A stretch of DNA of 14,743 nt from contig JALSMF010000271.1 in the NCBI GenBank assembly GCA_026987795.1, positions 1 through 14,743 on the forward strand, in the 5' to 3' direction. Made by a program: the position numbers and the translations under genes. The stretch is from Bacteroidales bacterium (GTDB lineage: Bacteria; Bacteroidota; Bacteroidia; Bacteroidales; JAADGE01). The notes under the pieces are model-generated. The model had not been told where the DNA came from. It did no database searches and was given only the letters and a program-made list of their open reading frames with translations. Positions within the stretch are counted from its first letter, which is position 1; every line of letters starts with the position of its first letter. This document shows positions 1 to 6,881 of this stretch, piece after piece.

Positions 1-2
1 CC

Positions 3-140
3 CGGCAAGGGCTTAAAATATCTTGCATAGAAGAAATTGCCTACAAAAAAGGATTTATAAATGCCGAACAATTAAAAAAACTTGCCGAACCTTTAAGTAA
101 AAATCAATACGGCGAATATCTTTTGAATTTGATTAAATAA
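3..140 (+). CDS. rfbA: Glucose-1-phosphate thymidylyltransferase, C-terminal fragment
   Basis: This is the last 45 codons of a gene that begins upstream of the window. The visible tail contains CIEEIAYKKGFI and ends NQYGEYLLNLIK, which is the characteristic C-terminus of RfbA/RmlA. The family joins dTTP and glucose-1-phosphate to make dTDP-glucose, the first step to dTDP-L-rhamnose and other dTDP-deoxysugars, in the cytoplasm. The catalytic N-terminal nucleotidyltransferase domain lies outside the window, so activity cannot be judged. rfbC begins 15 nt after the stop codon, which supports both the assignment and shared transcription. The fragment is short, but the conserved tail and the neighbour make the call fairly safe. 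Confidence 0.88.
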   Translation, partial: RQGLKISCIEEIAYKKGFINAEQLKKLAEPLSKNQYGEYLLNLIK

Positions 141-155
141 GATACAGAAAATAAT

Positions 156-728
156 ATGAAGTTTATAAAAACCGAAATACCCGGTTTGGTAATTATTGAA
201 CCGCTTATTCACGGAGATGAAAGAGGTTATTTTTTTGAATCTTTTCGGAAAGAAGAATTTGAAAAGCATATCGGAAAAGTTGATTTTGTTCAGGAAAACG
301 AATCAAAGTCAAGCAGGGGAGTGTTGCGAGGACTGCATTTTCAAAAACCGCCGTTTACACAGGCAAAATTGGTAAGAGCGGTTTCCGGCGAAGTTCTTGA
401 TGTTGCCGTTGATATACGAAAAGATTCGCCGACATTCGGAAAATATGTTTCTGTTAAGTTATCCGGAGAAAACAAACGACAGTTTTTTATTCCTCGAGGT
501 TTTGCCCACGGTTTTGTCGTATTAAGCGATGAGGCAATTTTTTCCTATAAAGTTGATAATTATTATGCACCGGATTTTGATGACGGAATTTTTTACGGTG
601 ACCCTGATTTGAATATTGATTGGATACTGCCTGATGATGAGTTGAAATTATCCGAAAAGGATAAAAAAATGCTTCCTGTTAAAGATAAAATATTGTTTAA
701 AAATAGTGACTTTTTAAAACGAGGTTAG
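156..728 (+). CDS. rfbC: dTDP-4-dehydrorhamnose 3,5-epimerase
   Basis: RfbC/RmlC epimerises C3 and C5 of dTDP-4-keto-6-deoxyglucose in the cytoplasm, giving the precursor of dTDP-L-rhamnose or a related sugar. The 190-aa length is normal for this single-domain cupin. Visible family signatures are RGYFFESF near residue 23, RGLHFQ with the likely catalytic His61, Lys70 in QAKLVR, the FIPRGFAHGF strand at 110-119, and SYKVDNYY at 129-136, which holds the conserved tyrosines. The ATG at 156 is preceded by an A-rich leader and puts the family's usual N-terminus in place. The gene follows rfbA by 15 nt and precedes wzx by 23 nt. The partner genes rfbB and rfbD are not visible, so whether the final sugar is rhamnose is unknown. 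Confidence 0.95.
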   Translation: MKFIKTEIPGLVIIEPLIHGDERGYFFESFRKEEFEKHIGKVDFVQENESKSSRGVLRGLHFQKPPFTQAKLVRAVSGEVLDVAVDIRKDSPTFGKYVSVKLSGENKRQFFIPRGFAHGFVVLSDEAIFSYKVDNYYAPDFDDGIFYGDPDLNIDWILPDDELKLSEKDKKMLPVKDKILFKNSDFLKRG

Positions 729-751
729 CATTAAGCGAAATTTTATCTTAT

Positions 752-2107
752 ATGATAAAGAGAGTCAAATCATACATAAATAAATCCGAATTTGTAAAAA
801 ATTCCTTAACTCTGTTTACCGGAACTACAATAGCTCAAATTATTCCGGTATTAATTTCTCCGCTTTTAACTCGATTATATACACCGGGTGATTTCGGCGT
901 ATTGGCTTTATATATGAGCTTTGCAAGTGTTTTGGCTGTTTTCGCAACAGGAAGATATGAAATGGCAATTATGCTGCCGAAAAAAGACAGTGATGCAATA
1001 AACTTATTTTCGTTAAGTCTTGTTATTTCAATGCTTGTAAGTATTGTTGTTTTACTTACGGTTGTTCTTTTTCATAACCGGATTGTTTTGTGGTCAGGAA
1101 ATAACAGAATTTCTTTCTTATTATATTTCTTACCTTTTTCTGTCTTGTCTCTCGGTTTTTATAAATCATTAAATTATTGGTTTAATCGAAAAAACAAATT
1201 TAAAAATATTGCCGGTTCAAAAGTTATTGCTTCTTCTTCAAATTCCGCAGTCAGTTTAATATCGGGAATTATTAATAAAGGCGGTTTCGGCTTGGTTTTC
1301 GGGTGGATATTCGGGCAATTAAGTTCAATGCTGTTTTTATTGCGAAAAATGTATGTTACGGAAAGAGAAAACTTTAAAAATATTAAAAAAAATAAAATTC
1401 TTGCTGTTACTAAACGCTATAAAAAATTTCCGCTGTTTGATATTTGGTCCGAATTTTTAAATGTTCTGTCTGTTCAGTTGCCTATTGTAATTATTTCTCA
1501 ATTTTTCGGAGAAAATATTACCGGGCATTATTCATTTGCATATAAAATTTTATTGCTTCCTTTTTCTTTATTGGCATTCTCTATGGGACAGGCATTTTTT
1601 AAAAAAGCAAATGAAATTAAAAACGAAGGAAAAGATGTTGCTGTTTTTACTTTCGGTGTTTTTAAAAAGCTTGTGCTTATTTCTTTTTTTCCGCTTGCAG
1701 TTATCGGTATGTTCGGCGATATTATTTTTCCTTTTGTTTTCGGAAAAGAATGGATTATTGCAGGTAATTATTCACGTATTTTCAGCTTGTGGATATTTAT
1801 GATTTTTATTTCTTCTCCGCTTACAAATTTATTTGCCGTTTTTGAAAGACAACGAACCAATTTAATTTTTAATTTTGTAACATTTATAAGTCGAACAAGT
1901 ATTTTAATCATAATATCTTATAAAACCGGGAATGATTATACGGCAATTTTTTGGTATGTTATTTCGGGTTTTATTTTCAGGTTTTTATATCTATTTATTA
2001 TAATGAAAATAGCAAAAATACATTTGATTAAAGTTTTTGTTGAAATTTTAAAATATATAATACCAGCTGTCGGATTTTTACTTTTGTTAAGGATTGTGTT
2101 AATATAA
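752..2107 (+). CDS. Wzx-like polysaccharide flippase (oligosaccharide repeat-unit exporter)
   Basis: This 451-aa protein is almost entirely hydrophobic segments separated by short basic loops, as in the polysaccharide-transport branch of the MOP superfamily (Wzx/RfbX). The N-terminal region has the family pattern: a short basic stretch, then NSLTLFTGTTIAQIIPVLIS, then SPLLTRLYTPGDFGVLAL, where the L-T-R-L-Y-T-P-x-D-F-G pattern is typical. Further segments include ALYMSFASVLAVFATGRYE near residue 50 and the IGMFGDIIFPFVFGKEW region near residue 320. Members flip undecaprenyl-diphosphate-linked oligosaccharides from the cytoplasmic to the periplasmic face of the inner membrane. Placement between rfbC and a Wzy-type polymerase supports this role. 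The lipid-linked substrate cannot be deduced. Family membership is firm; wzx function rests mainly on context. Confidence 0.88.
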   Translation: MIKRVKSYINKSEFVKNSLTLFTGTTIAQIIPVLISPLLTRLYTPGDFGVLALYMSFASVLAVFATGRYEMAIMLPKKDSDAINLFSLSLVISMLVSIVVLLTVVLFHNRIVLWSGNNRISFLLYFLPFSVLSLGFYKSLNYWFNRKNKFKNIAGSKVIASSSNSAVSLISGIINKGGFGLVFGWIFGQLSSMLFLLRKMYVTERENFKNIKKNKILAVTKRYKKFPLFDIWSEFLNVLSVQLPIVIISQFFGENITGHYSFAYKILLLPFSLLAFSMGQAFFKKANEIKNEGKDVAVFTFGVFKKLVLISFFPLAVIGMFGDIIFPFVFGKEWIIAGNYSRIFSLWIFMIFISSPLTNLFAVFERQRTNLIFNFVTFISRTSILIIISYKTGNDYTAIFWYVISGFIFRFLYLFIIMKIAKIHLIKVFVEILKYIIPAVGFLLLLRIVLI

Positions 2108-2146
2108 TATTTGAAAACTAAAACACGCAAACAATAACAACCGTTT

Positions 2147-3373
2147 ATGTATATTTTTTTCTGTCTTTTGTATTTTTTTTCCGGATTAATAAAATCCGTT
2201 TTTATGTTTTACGGGATAAAATTTCCGGTTGATTTTACGGCATTGTCTGCTTCACTATTGTTTATATACATCTTTTATGATTATATTTTGTTGAAAAATA
2301 AGATAAAAATAAATCGAAAGTATGTCTTAGTTTCTTCGTTTTTGCTTTTGTTTTATATTTGGATACTTATTTCGTTAATATATACACCGTCAAAGGAGTA
2401 CAGTATAAAAAAAGCATTTTATTTTTCGACAAATATTATTGCGTTTATCTACCCTTTATTTGTCAGAAACTTTAATGTTAAGAGTTTTTTGAAACCGCTT
2501 GTTATTATTTCTTTGATTTTTGCAGTTTGGTATTTAGGAGTTGATTTAAAAGCATCGTCATATATTTATAATTCGGCAAAATTTCATGTTTACGCTGCAT
2601 CTTATTTAATTATTTCGTTTTTGCTCGGTATAAATGTTCTTGTTTGTATAACATCTGAACATAATTTGTTCGGAAACAAGCGAAATGATTTTATTATTGC
2701 TTTTATTTCTGTGGGAATAATGCTTATGATAAGAGGCAGAGGTCCTTTAATATTTGTTTTTATTGTCATGATTATATTTCTGTTAAAGAAATTATTATTC
2801 AAAAGAAATATATTTTTGACTTTAAATATTAATAACATGATAAAAACCGGTATTATTTTAATTGGTTTTACAGTATTACTTATTGCCGTTTTTACCCGAT
2901 TTCAAGACCAAATAATATCAATGGTTTCCGTAACTGTTTCAAGACTTGAGTTGTTATTTTCAGGCATAAAGGAGAGTAATATGGGTAAGTCGGTTGATAT
3001 ACGGTTGGAGCATATTGACAATTCTTTTAATTTAATCTTTAATAATGTCGGAAATTTTTTCAGCGGATACGGTATAGGGAGTTACGGGATTTTAACAACA
3101 GGCGGCGATATTAAAGATTATCCGCATAATATTCTGCTTGAAATAATGACAGAACTCGGCTTTATTGGTTTGTTTTTATTCTTTTTGTATTTATTTTTTA
3201 ACTTTATTTATTTTAAAAAGCACAACCGGTATATTTCTTATTTTTTAATATTGTATATTTTCTTAAATATGTTGAAGTCAAGTTCTCTAATCGATATAAG
3301 AATGTATTTTATGTTTTTTGCCTTGTTTCTGATTAATCATAAAAAAAATATTTTAAAAACAGATGAAAACTGA
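2147..3373 (+). CDS. Wzy-like O-antigen/capsule repeat-unit polymerase (Wzy_C-type membrane protein)
   Basis: This 408-aa protein has about ten or more hydrophobic segments and one larger polar loop between roughly residues 265 and 330. That loop is followed by the Wzy_C-type motif H327-N328, nine residues, G, two residues, G (HNILLEIMTELGFIG). A GRGP motif before a long hydrophobic helix near residue 198 matches the region ahead of the catalytic loop in this superfamily. Members polymerise lipid-linked repeat units or ligate glycans in the periplasm. It directly follows the flippase and lies upstream of the glycosyltransferases, so polymerase is the preferred role, with the protein at 6874-8172 taken as the ligase. 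Sequence alone does not separate the two functions. The last 11 bases overlap a broken small reading frame that starts at 3363. Confidence 0.82.
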   Translation: MYIFFCLLYFFSGLIKSVFMFYGIKFPVDFTALSASLLFIYIFYDYILLKNKIKINRKYVLVSSFLLLFYIWILISLIYTPSKEYSIKKAFYFSTNIIAFIYPLFVRNFNVKSFLKPLVIISLIFAVWYLGVDLKASSYIYNSAKFHVYAASYLIISFLLGINVLVCITSEHNLFGNKRNDFIIAFISVGIMLMIRGRGPLIFVFIVMIIFLLKKLLFKRNIFLTLNINNMIKTGIILIGFTVLLIAVFTRFQDQIISMVSVTVSRLELLFSGIKESNMGKSVDIRLEHIDNSFNLIFNNVGNFFSGYGIGSYGILTTGGDIKDYPHNILLEIMTELGFIGLFLFFLYLFFNFIYFKKHNRYISYFLILYIFLNMLKSSSLIDIRMYFMFFALFLINHKKNILKTDEN

Positions 3374-3461
3374 AGTATTACATATAATTAACGGATGTTG
3401 GAGCAGAGACTTATATGCACGGTTTTTAATAAAATCTTTACAAAATCAAACCATTGTTTAA
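3363..3461 (+). pseudogene. Truncated glycosyltransferase-like gene start (32-codon remnant)
   Basis: An ATG at 3363, overlapping the end of the polymerase gene by 11 nt, opens a frame of only 32 codons that ends in TAA at 3459-3461. The peptide begins MKTEVLHIIN and ends FLIKSLQNQTIV. The beta-strand-like start followed by a helix ending S-L-x-N-Q-T looks like the first turn of a glycosyltransferase fold, where many GT2-like enzymes have a similar N-Q-T segment. Only 12 bases separate its stop from the next gene, so no body remains. What is seen is a short frame in operon position. That it is the stump of a deleted glycosyltransferase is inference; a chance or coupling mini-ORF is the alternative. 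Confidence 0.4.
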
Positions 3462-3473
3462 GCTGAAAAAAAC

Positions 3474-4040
3474 ATGAATAAAATTTGCCATATTACAACA
3501 GTTCACCCGCGGTATGATGTAAGAATATTTCATAAAGAATGTAAAAGTTTGTCAAAGTATTATGAAGTATATCTGATTGTTGCCGACGGGCTCGGTGATG
3601 ATGAAAAAGATAACGTAAATATTATTGATATAGGTTTGCGGCAAACTTCCAGATTAAAAAGAGCGATAATTGATTCCGAAAAAGCATTTAAAAAAGCTTT
3701 GGATTTAAATTGCGACTTATATCATTTTCATGATCCGGAACTTGTTAAAATCGGAGTTAAATTAAGGAAGAAAGGTAAAAAAGTTATATACGATACGCAT
3801 GAAGATTTACCGCGTCAAATACTGGGTAAACCATATTTGAATAAATTTATTAAACCCGTTTTATCAAAATTAATTGAACGGCAAGAAAACAAAGCAGCAA
3901 AACAATTTGATTATATTTGTTGTGCAACGCCTTATATCAGAGACAGATTTAAAAAAATAAATAAAAATACCGTTGATATTAACAATTTTCCGATAACTGA
4001 TAAGCAGACTGAAGAAATTGCTTTTGAAAAAAAAAAATAA
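3474..4040 (+). CDS. GT4 family glycosyltransferase, N-terminal half (interrupted by frameshift)
   Basis: These 188 codons encode the acceptor-binding half of a GT-B fold, GT4-type glycosyltransferase. Signatures include HITTVHPRYDVRIFHKECKSL at the N-terminus (first 20 residues matter most), LIVADGLGDDEKD near residue 36, YHFHDPELVKIGVKL near 83 and VIYDTHEDLPRQIL near 104. This pattern is common in polysaccharide clusters of Bacteroidota. The frame ends in TAA (4038-4040) directly after a run of 11 A. The donor-binding half continues in another frame and is listed separately. Dropping one A joins the halves into a normal-length 367-aa enzyme. As written the gene is broken and this half alone would not be active. 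It probably adds one sugar of the repeat unit at the cytoplasmic membrane; donor and linkage are unknown. Confidence 0.85.
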   Translation: MNKICHITTVHPRYDVRIFHKECKSLSKYYEVYLIVADGLGDDEKDNVNIIDIGLRQTSRLKRAIIDSEKAFKKALDLNCDLYHFHDPELVKIGVKLRKKGKKVIYDTHEDLPRQILGKPYLNKFIKPVLSKLIERQENKAAKQFDYICCATPYIRDRFKKINKNTVDINNFPITDKQTEEIAFEKKK

Positions 4041-4578
4041 CGAATTATGTTATGTCGGAGGAATTTCTGAAAACAGAGGTATTTATGAATTAGTTGAGAG
4101 CTTAAAAATTTGCAAAATTCCTTTAAATTTAGCCGGCAATTTTGAAGATAAAGCATTTGAAATTAAATGCAGAAAATCTGAAGGTTGGAAATTTGTAAAT
4201 TATTACGGATATGTTTCACGAGAAAAAATTTCTGAAATTCTGAATAAATCTAAGATCGGAATTGTAACATTACATCCTTTAATTAATTATTCAGATGCTT
4301 TACCTGTTAAAATGTTTGAATATATGCACGCAGGAATTCCTGTAATAGCCTCTGACTTTCCTTTTTGGAGAGAAATTATCAATAATAACGGATGCGGAAT
4401 AAATGTAAATCCTCTGAGTCCTGAAGAAATTGCTGATGCTGTTTTGCAATTGATAAACGATAATGATAAAATGATGCAAATGGGTATGTCGGGGAAAAAA
4501 GCGATTTTTGAAAAGTTTAATTGGGAAATTGAAGAGAAAAAATTATTAAAAACATACAGACTAATTATTCAACAATGA
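4018..4578 (+). CDS. GT4 family glycosyltransferase, C-terminal half (continuation of 3474-4040)
   Basis: This frame carries the nucleotide-sugar-binding half of the glycosyltransferase that begins at 3474. It starts functionally at NELCYVGGISENRGIYELVE, which is the usual opening of the second Rossmann domain in this GT4 group. It then shows PVKMFEYMHAGIPVIASDFP near residue 100, the conserved donor-phosphate and sugar-binding loop, followed by WREII and CGINVNPLSPEEIADAV. The TTG at 4018 is only where the open frame can formally begin; independent translation from it is unlikely. The frame offset from the N-terminal half is corrected by removing one A from the 11-A run. The stop overlaps an ATG at 4575 that opens another broken frame. 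Confidence 0.82.
   Translation: MLLKKKNNELCYVGGISENRGIYELVESLKICKIPLNLAGNFEDKAFEIKCRKSEGWKFVNYYGYVSREKISEILNKSKIGIVTLHPLINYSDALPVKMFEYMHAGIPVIASDFPFWREIINNNGCGINVNPLSPEEIADAVLQLINDNDKMMQMGMSGKKAIFEKFNWEIEEKKLLKTYRLIIQQ
4027..4037 (+). repeat. Poly(A)11 tract at the frameshift site
   Basis: Eleven consecutive A follow a G at 4026 and precede TAACGAATTA. This is the longest A run I found in the window. In the upstream frame it reads GAA AAA AAA AAA TAA and terminates. With 10 or 13 A the frame reads on through AAT AAC GAA into the C-terminal half of the same glycosyltransferase. Such tracts can change length by slipped-strand mispairing or RNA polymerase slippage, and they are also common sites of sequencing error. 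Confidence 0.9.
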
Positions 4579-4646
4579 AAATAGTCCGAATTATTTAGTG
4601 TCAGACCAATAAACCTTTTGATTATTATATTATTTTTTTAAAATAA
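4575..4646 (+). pseudogene. Vestigial gene start overlapping the glycosyltransferase stop
   Basis: An ATGA overlap with the preceding stop (4575-4578) is the arrangement used by real coupled genes elsewhere in this cluster, as at 5889 and 12990. The frame reads MKIVRII, hits TAG at 4596-4598, then continues in frame as CQTNKPFDYYIIFLK before TAA at 4644-4646. The first residues resemble the first beta strand of many sugar-modifying or glycosyltransferase enzymes, and the residues after the TAG still look protein-like. I infer the degraded 5' end of a lost gene. The piece is very short, so chance is a serious alternative. It lies in the 99-nt gap before the next glycosyltransferase, which otherwise holds only AT-rich sequence. 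Confidence 0.3.
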
Positions 4647-4677
4647 AAAATACAAAACAGAATAAAAAGGCATAAAC

Positions 4678-5892
4678 ATGAAGATATTAATCATAAATCA
4701 TTATGCCGGTTCTCCCGGTTTAGGGATGGCATATCGTCCCTATTATTTGGCAAAAGAATGGATGAAAAACGGACACGAAGTTGTGATTTTAGGTGCTGAT
4801 TTTTCACATCTCAGAAAAAAAAATTCGGATATAAAAACAGATTTTGAAATAACGTATGAAAATAACGTAAAATATTGCTGGGTAAAAACTCCTTCATATA
4901 AAGGAAACGGAGTGAAACGCACAATAAATATGTTTACGTTTATTTTAAAGTTAAGGTTTAATATTAATAAAATATTGAAAATTATTGCTCCGGATGTTGT
5001 AATTGCATCTTCAACATATCCGCTTGACAATTATATTGCACACCGTATTTCAAAAAAAACAGGAGCAAAACATATCTTTGAAGTTCACGATCTTTGGCCT
5101 CTTTCTCCTATGGAGTTGGGTAATATGTCAAAATACCATCCTTTTATAGTAATTATGCAGGCAGCGGAAAATTTTGCGTATAAAAATGCAGATAAAGTTG
5201 TTTCAATGCTTCCGGCAACAAAAGAACATATGAAAGAACACGGATTAGATTTAAGGAAATGGTTTCATATTCCTAACGGAATTGTAACCTCAGAAAAAAA
5301 TGACAAAGACATAGGTAAAGGTTATAAAAAAATATTTGATAAGTTAAGAAAAGAAAACAAAAAAATTATTATGTATGCCGGAGGTCATGCTCTTTCAAAT
5401 TCTTTAAATACCGTTGTTGATGCAGCAAAAATATCAGATAATAAATTTGCTTTTGTTTTTGTAGGCAGCGGAAATGAAAAAGAAAAATTGATTAAGCAGG
5501 CTGAAGGATTAAAAAATGTATTTTTTTTAGAGCCTGTTCCGAAAAATCAAATTCAAACATTATTATCTTATGCTGATATTTTAATAATTGTTTGGAACAA
5601 AAGTCCGTTATATCGTTTCGGAATAAGTCCTAATAAAATTTTTGATTATATGCTTGCCGGAAAACCTATTATACACGCAACCGATGCCCCTAATAAATTT
5701 ACGGATGAAGCAAAATGCGGTATTTCAACAGAACCTGAAAACCCGGGGGCATTAGTTGATGCAATCAGTCGTTTGTTAGATATGCCCGAAAAAGATTTAA
5801 AACAAATGGGAGAAAACGGAAAAGATTACGTTTTAAAAAATCATGACTATAAAGTGCTTGCCGAGAACTTTTTAAAAATTATTGAAAAATGA
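4678..5892 (+). CDS. WbuB-like GT4 glycosyltransferase
   Basis: This intact 404-aa GT-B enzyme resembles the WbuB group of GT4 glycosyltransferases, several of which add N-acetyl-L-fucosamine or related amino sugars early in O-antigen assembly. The N-terminal domain starts MKILIINHYAGSPGLGMAYR, a glycine-rich loop typical of the group. HDLWPLSPMELGNMSKYHPF near residue 138 and IPNGIV near 198 are also characteristic. The C-terminal donor domain has MYAGGHALSNSLNTVVDAA near 237, and PNKIFDYMLAGKPIIHATDAP near 320 carries the sugar-nucleotide-binding residues. The ATG follows an AAAAAGG stretch, one of the few purine-rich leaders in the cluster. Its TGA overlaps the next start as ATGA. Adjacency to an initiating phosphosugar transferase suggests that it adds the second sugar. 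The actual donor cannot be read from the sequence. Confidence 0.88.
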   Translation: MKILIINHYAGSPGLGMAYRPYYLAKEWMKNGHEVVILGADFSHLRKKNSDIKTDFEITYENNVKYCWVKTPSYKGNGVKRTINMFTFILKLRFNINKILKIIAPDVVIASSTYPLDNYIAHRISKKTGAKHIFEVHDLWPLSPMELGNMSKYHPFIVIMQAAENFAYKNADKVVSMLPATKEHMKEHGLDLRKWFHIPNGIVTSEKNDKDIGKGYKKIFDKLRKENKKIIMYAGGHALSNSLNTVVDAAKISDNKFAFVFVGSGNEKEKLIKQAEGLKNVFFLEPVPKNQIQTLLSYADILIIVWNKSPLYRFGISPNKIFDYMLAGKPIIHATDAPNKFTDEAKCGISTEPENPGALVDAISRLLDMPEKDLKQMGENGKDYVLKNHDYKVLAENFLKIIEK

Positions 5893-6881
5893 TGATATAT
5901 TTATTGCTGCTTTCGGTCTTTATTCTATCGTTTGTATTAACATATTTAGTTAAAGAATATACAAAACGAAAATCAATTATAGATATTCCGAACCACAGAA
6001 GTTCACACACCGTTCCGACTCCGAGAGGCGGAGGACTTGCAGTTGTTATAGCATGGTTGGCAGGGATTTCAGTTTTGTTTTTTGTGAACAGTATAAATGA
6101 GAATTTGTATTTTGCATTTCTCGGAAGCATTCCTTTGATTATTGTCGGTATTATAGACGATGTTGCAGACGTAAAACCCGTAATCAGAATCTCAGTCCAG
6201 TCTTTATCTGCAATTTGGGCACTGTATTTTTTAGGCGGATTTCAGGTAATTGATTTCGGATATTTCTCCTTTTCAAATGTTTATGTTAATACGTTTTTTG
6301 CATTTTTTATAATATTATGGTTTGTTAACTTATTTAATTTTATTGACGGAATTGACGGGTATTTAGCCTCAGGAGTTTTGGTATTTACGGCGGCACTTTT
6401 TTTTATAACCGGTAACACTTCTTTATTAATTCTTTCCGCAGCCGTATTCGGTTTCTTAATATGGAACTGGCAACCCGCAAAAATATTTATGGGAGACACG
6501 GGAAGCACCGTTTTAGGATTTAATTTTGTCGTTTTCGCAATATATTTTCAAAATTACGATAAAGTTTCTTTCTTGATACCACTTATTATAAGCTCTGTTT
6601 TTTGGTTTGATGCTACATTGACATTGATAAGAAGATTTCTGAACAAAGAAAAGTTAAGCTCTCCGCATAAAAAACATACATATCAGAGGTTAACCCAAGC
6701 CGGATTCAGCCATCAAAAAGTCGCTTTTTTGTCAATATTTATAAATATTATTTTTGCAGGAGTTGCTTTCTTTGCAATAAATAATCCCGATTATATTTTA
6801 ATATCGTTTTTGTCGGTAATTTTAGTATTGTTTTTTATAGTTAAAACAGCAGACAGAAAAAAAATGTTTAAAAGTGAATAA
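5889..6881 (+). CDS. WbpL/WecA-like undecaprenyl-phosphate N-acetylhexosamine-1-phosphate transferase
   Basis: This 330-aa polytopic membrane enzyme belongs to the MraY/WecA/WbpL family. Members transfer a HexNAc-1-phosphate from a UDP sugar to undecaprenyl phosphate on the cytoplasmic face of the inner membrane and so start each repeat unit. Visible signatures are DIPNHRSSHTVPTPRGGGLA at 32-51, the IIDDVAD motif with Asp90-Asp91, NFIDGIDG with Asp153 and Asp156, FMGDTGS with Asp203, and the C-terminal basic loop SPHKKHTYQRL. The metal- and substrate-binding acidic residues expected for activity are all present. The H-x-x-H-x-Y-Q loop is closer to WbpL than to WecA. UDP-FucNAc, UDP-QuiNAc or UDP-GlcNAc are possible donors. 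The ATG overlaps the upstream stop by 4 nt, and the downstream GTG start lies inside this gene's end. Confidence 0.92.
   Translation: MMIYLLLLSVFILSFVLTYLVKEYTKRKSIIDIPNHRSSHTVPTPRGGGLAVVIAWLAGISVLFFVNSINENLYFAFLGSIPLIIVGIIDDVADVKPVIRISVQSLSAIWALYFLGGFQVIDFGYFSFSNVYVNTFFAFFIILWFVNLFNFIDGIDGYLASGVLVFTAALFFITGNTSLLILSAAVFGFLIWNWQPAKIFMGDTGSTVLGFNFVVFAIYFQNYDKVSFLIPLIISSVFWFDATLTLIRRFLNKEKLSSPHKKHTYQRLTQAGFSHQKVAFLSIFINIIFAGVAFFAINNPDYILISFLSVILVLFFIVKTADRKKMFKSE

Noticed and set aside
1536..1802. Open + strand frame of 88 codons within the flippase gene.
   Set aside because: It is an out-of-frame shadow of hydrophobic coding sequence, with repeated Phe/Leu and no independent leader.
4026..4040. 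Programmed -1 ribosomal frameshift joining the two glycosyltransferase halves.
   Set aside because: A -1 shift gives the wrong frame; the halves join only by a +1 or -2 shift, or by losing one A or gaining two. No stimulatory structure is evident.
4616..4638. Possible promoter TTTTG / TATTTTTT before the WbuB-like gene.
   Set aside because: The elements are only 10 nt apart instead of about 20, and the -7 element lacks the final G. The region is T-rich enough for chance matches.
4640..4660. Hairpin-like T-rich then A-rich stretch before 4678.
   Set aside because: The pairing is only A-T in a low-complexity region, with no GC base pairs, so it is not a convincing terminator or site.
4743..5030. 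Open minus-strand frame of 95 codons inside the WbuB-like gene.
   Set aside because: It lies wholly antisense to a well-supported gene, has no recognisable motifs and reflects AT-rich codon composition. Other minus-strand frames in the window were rejected for the same reason.
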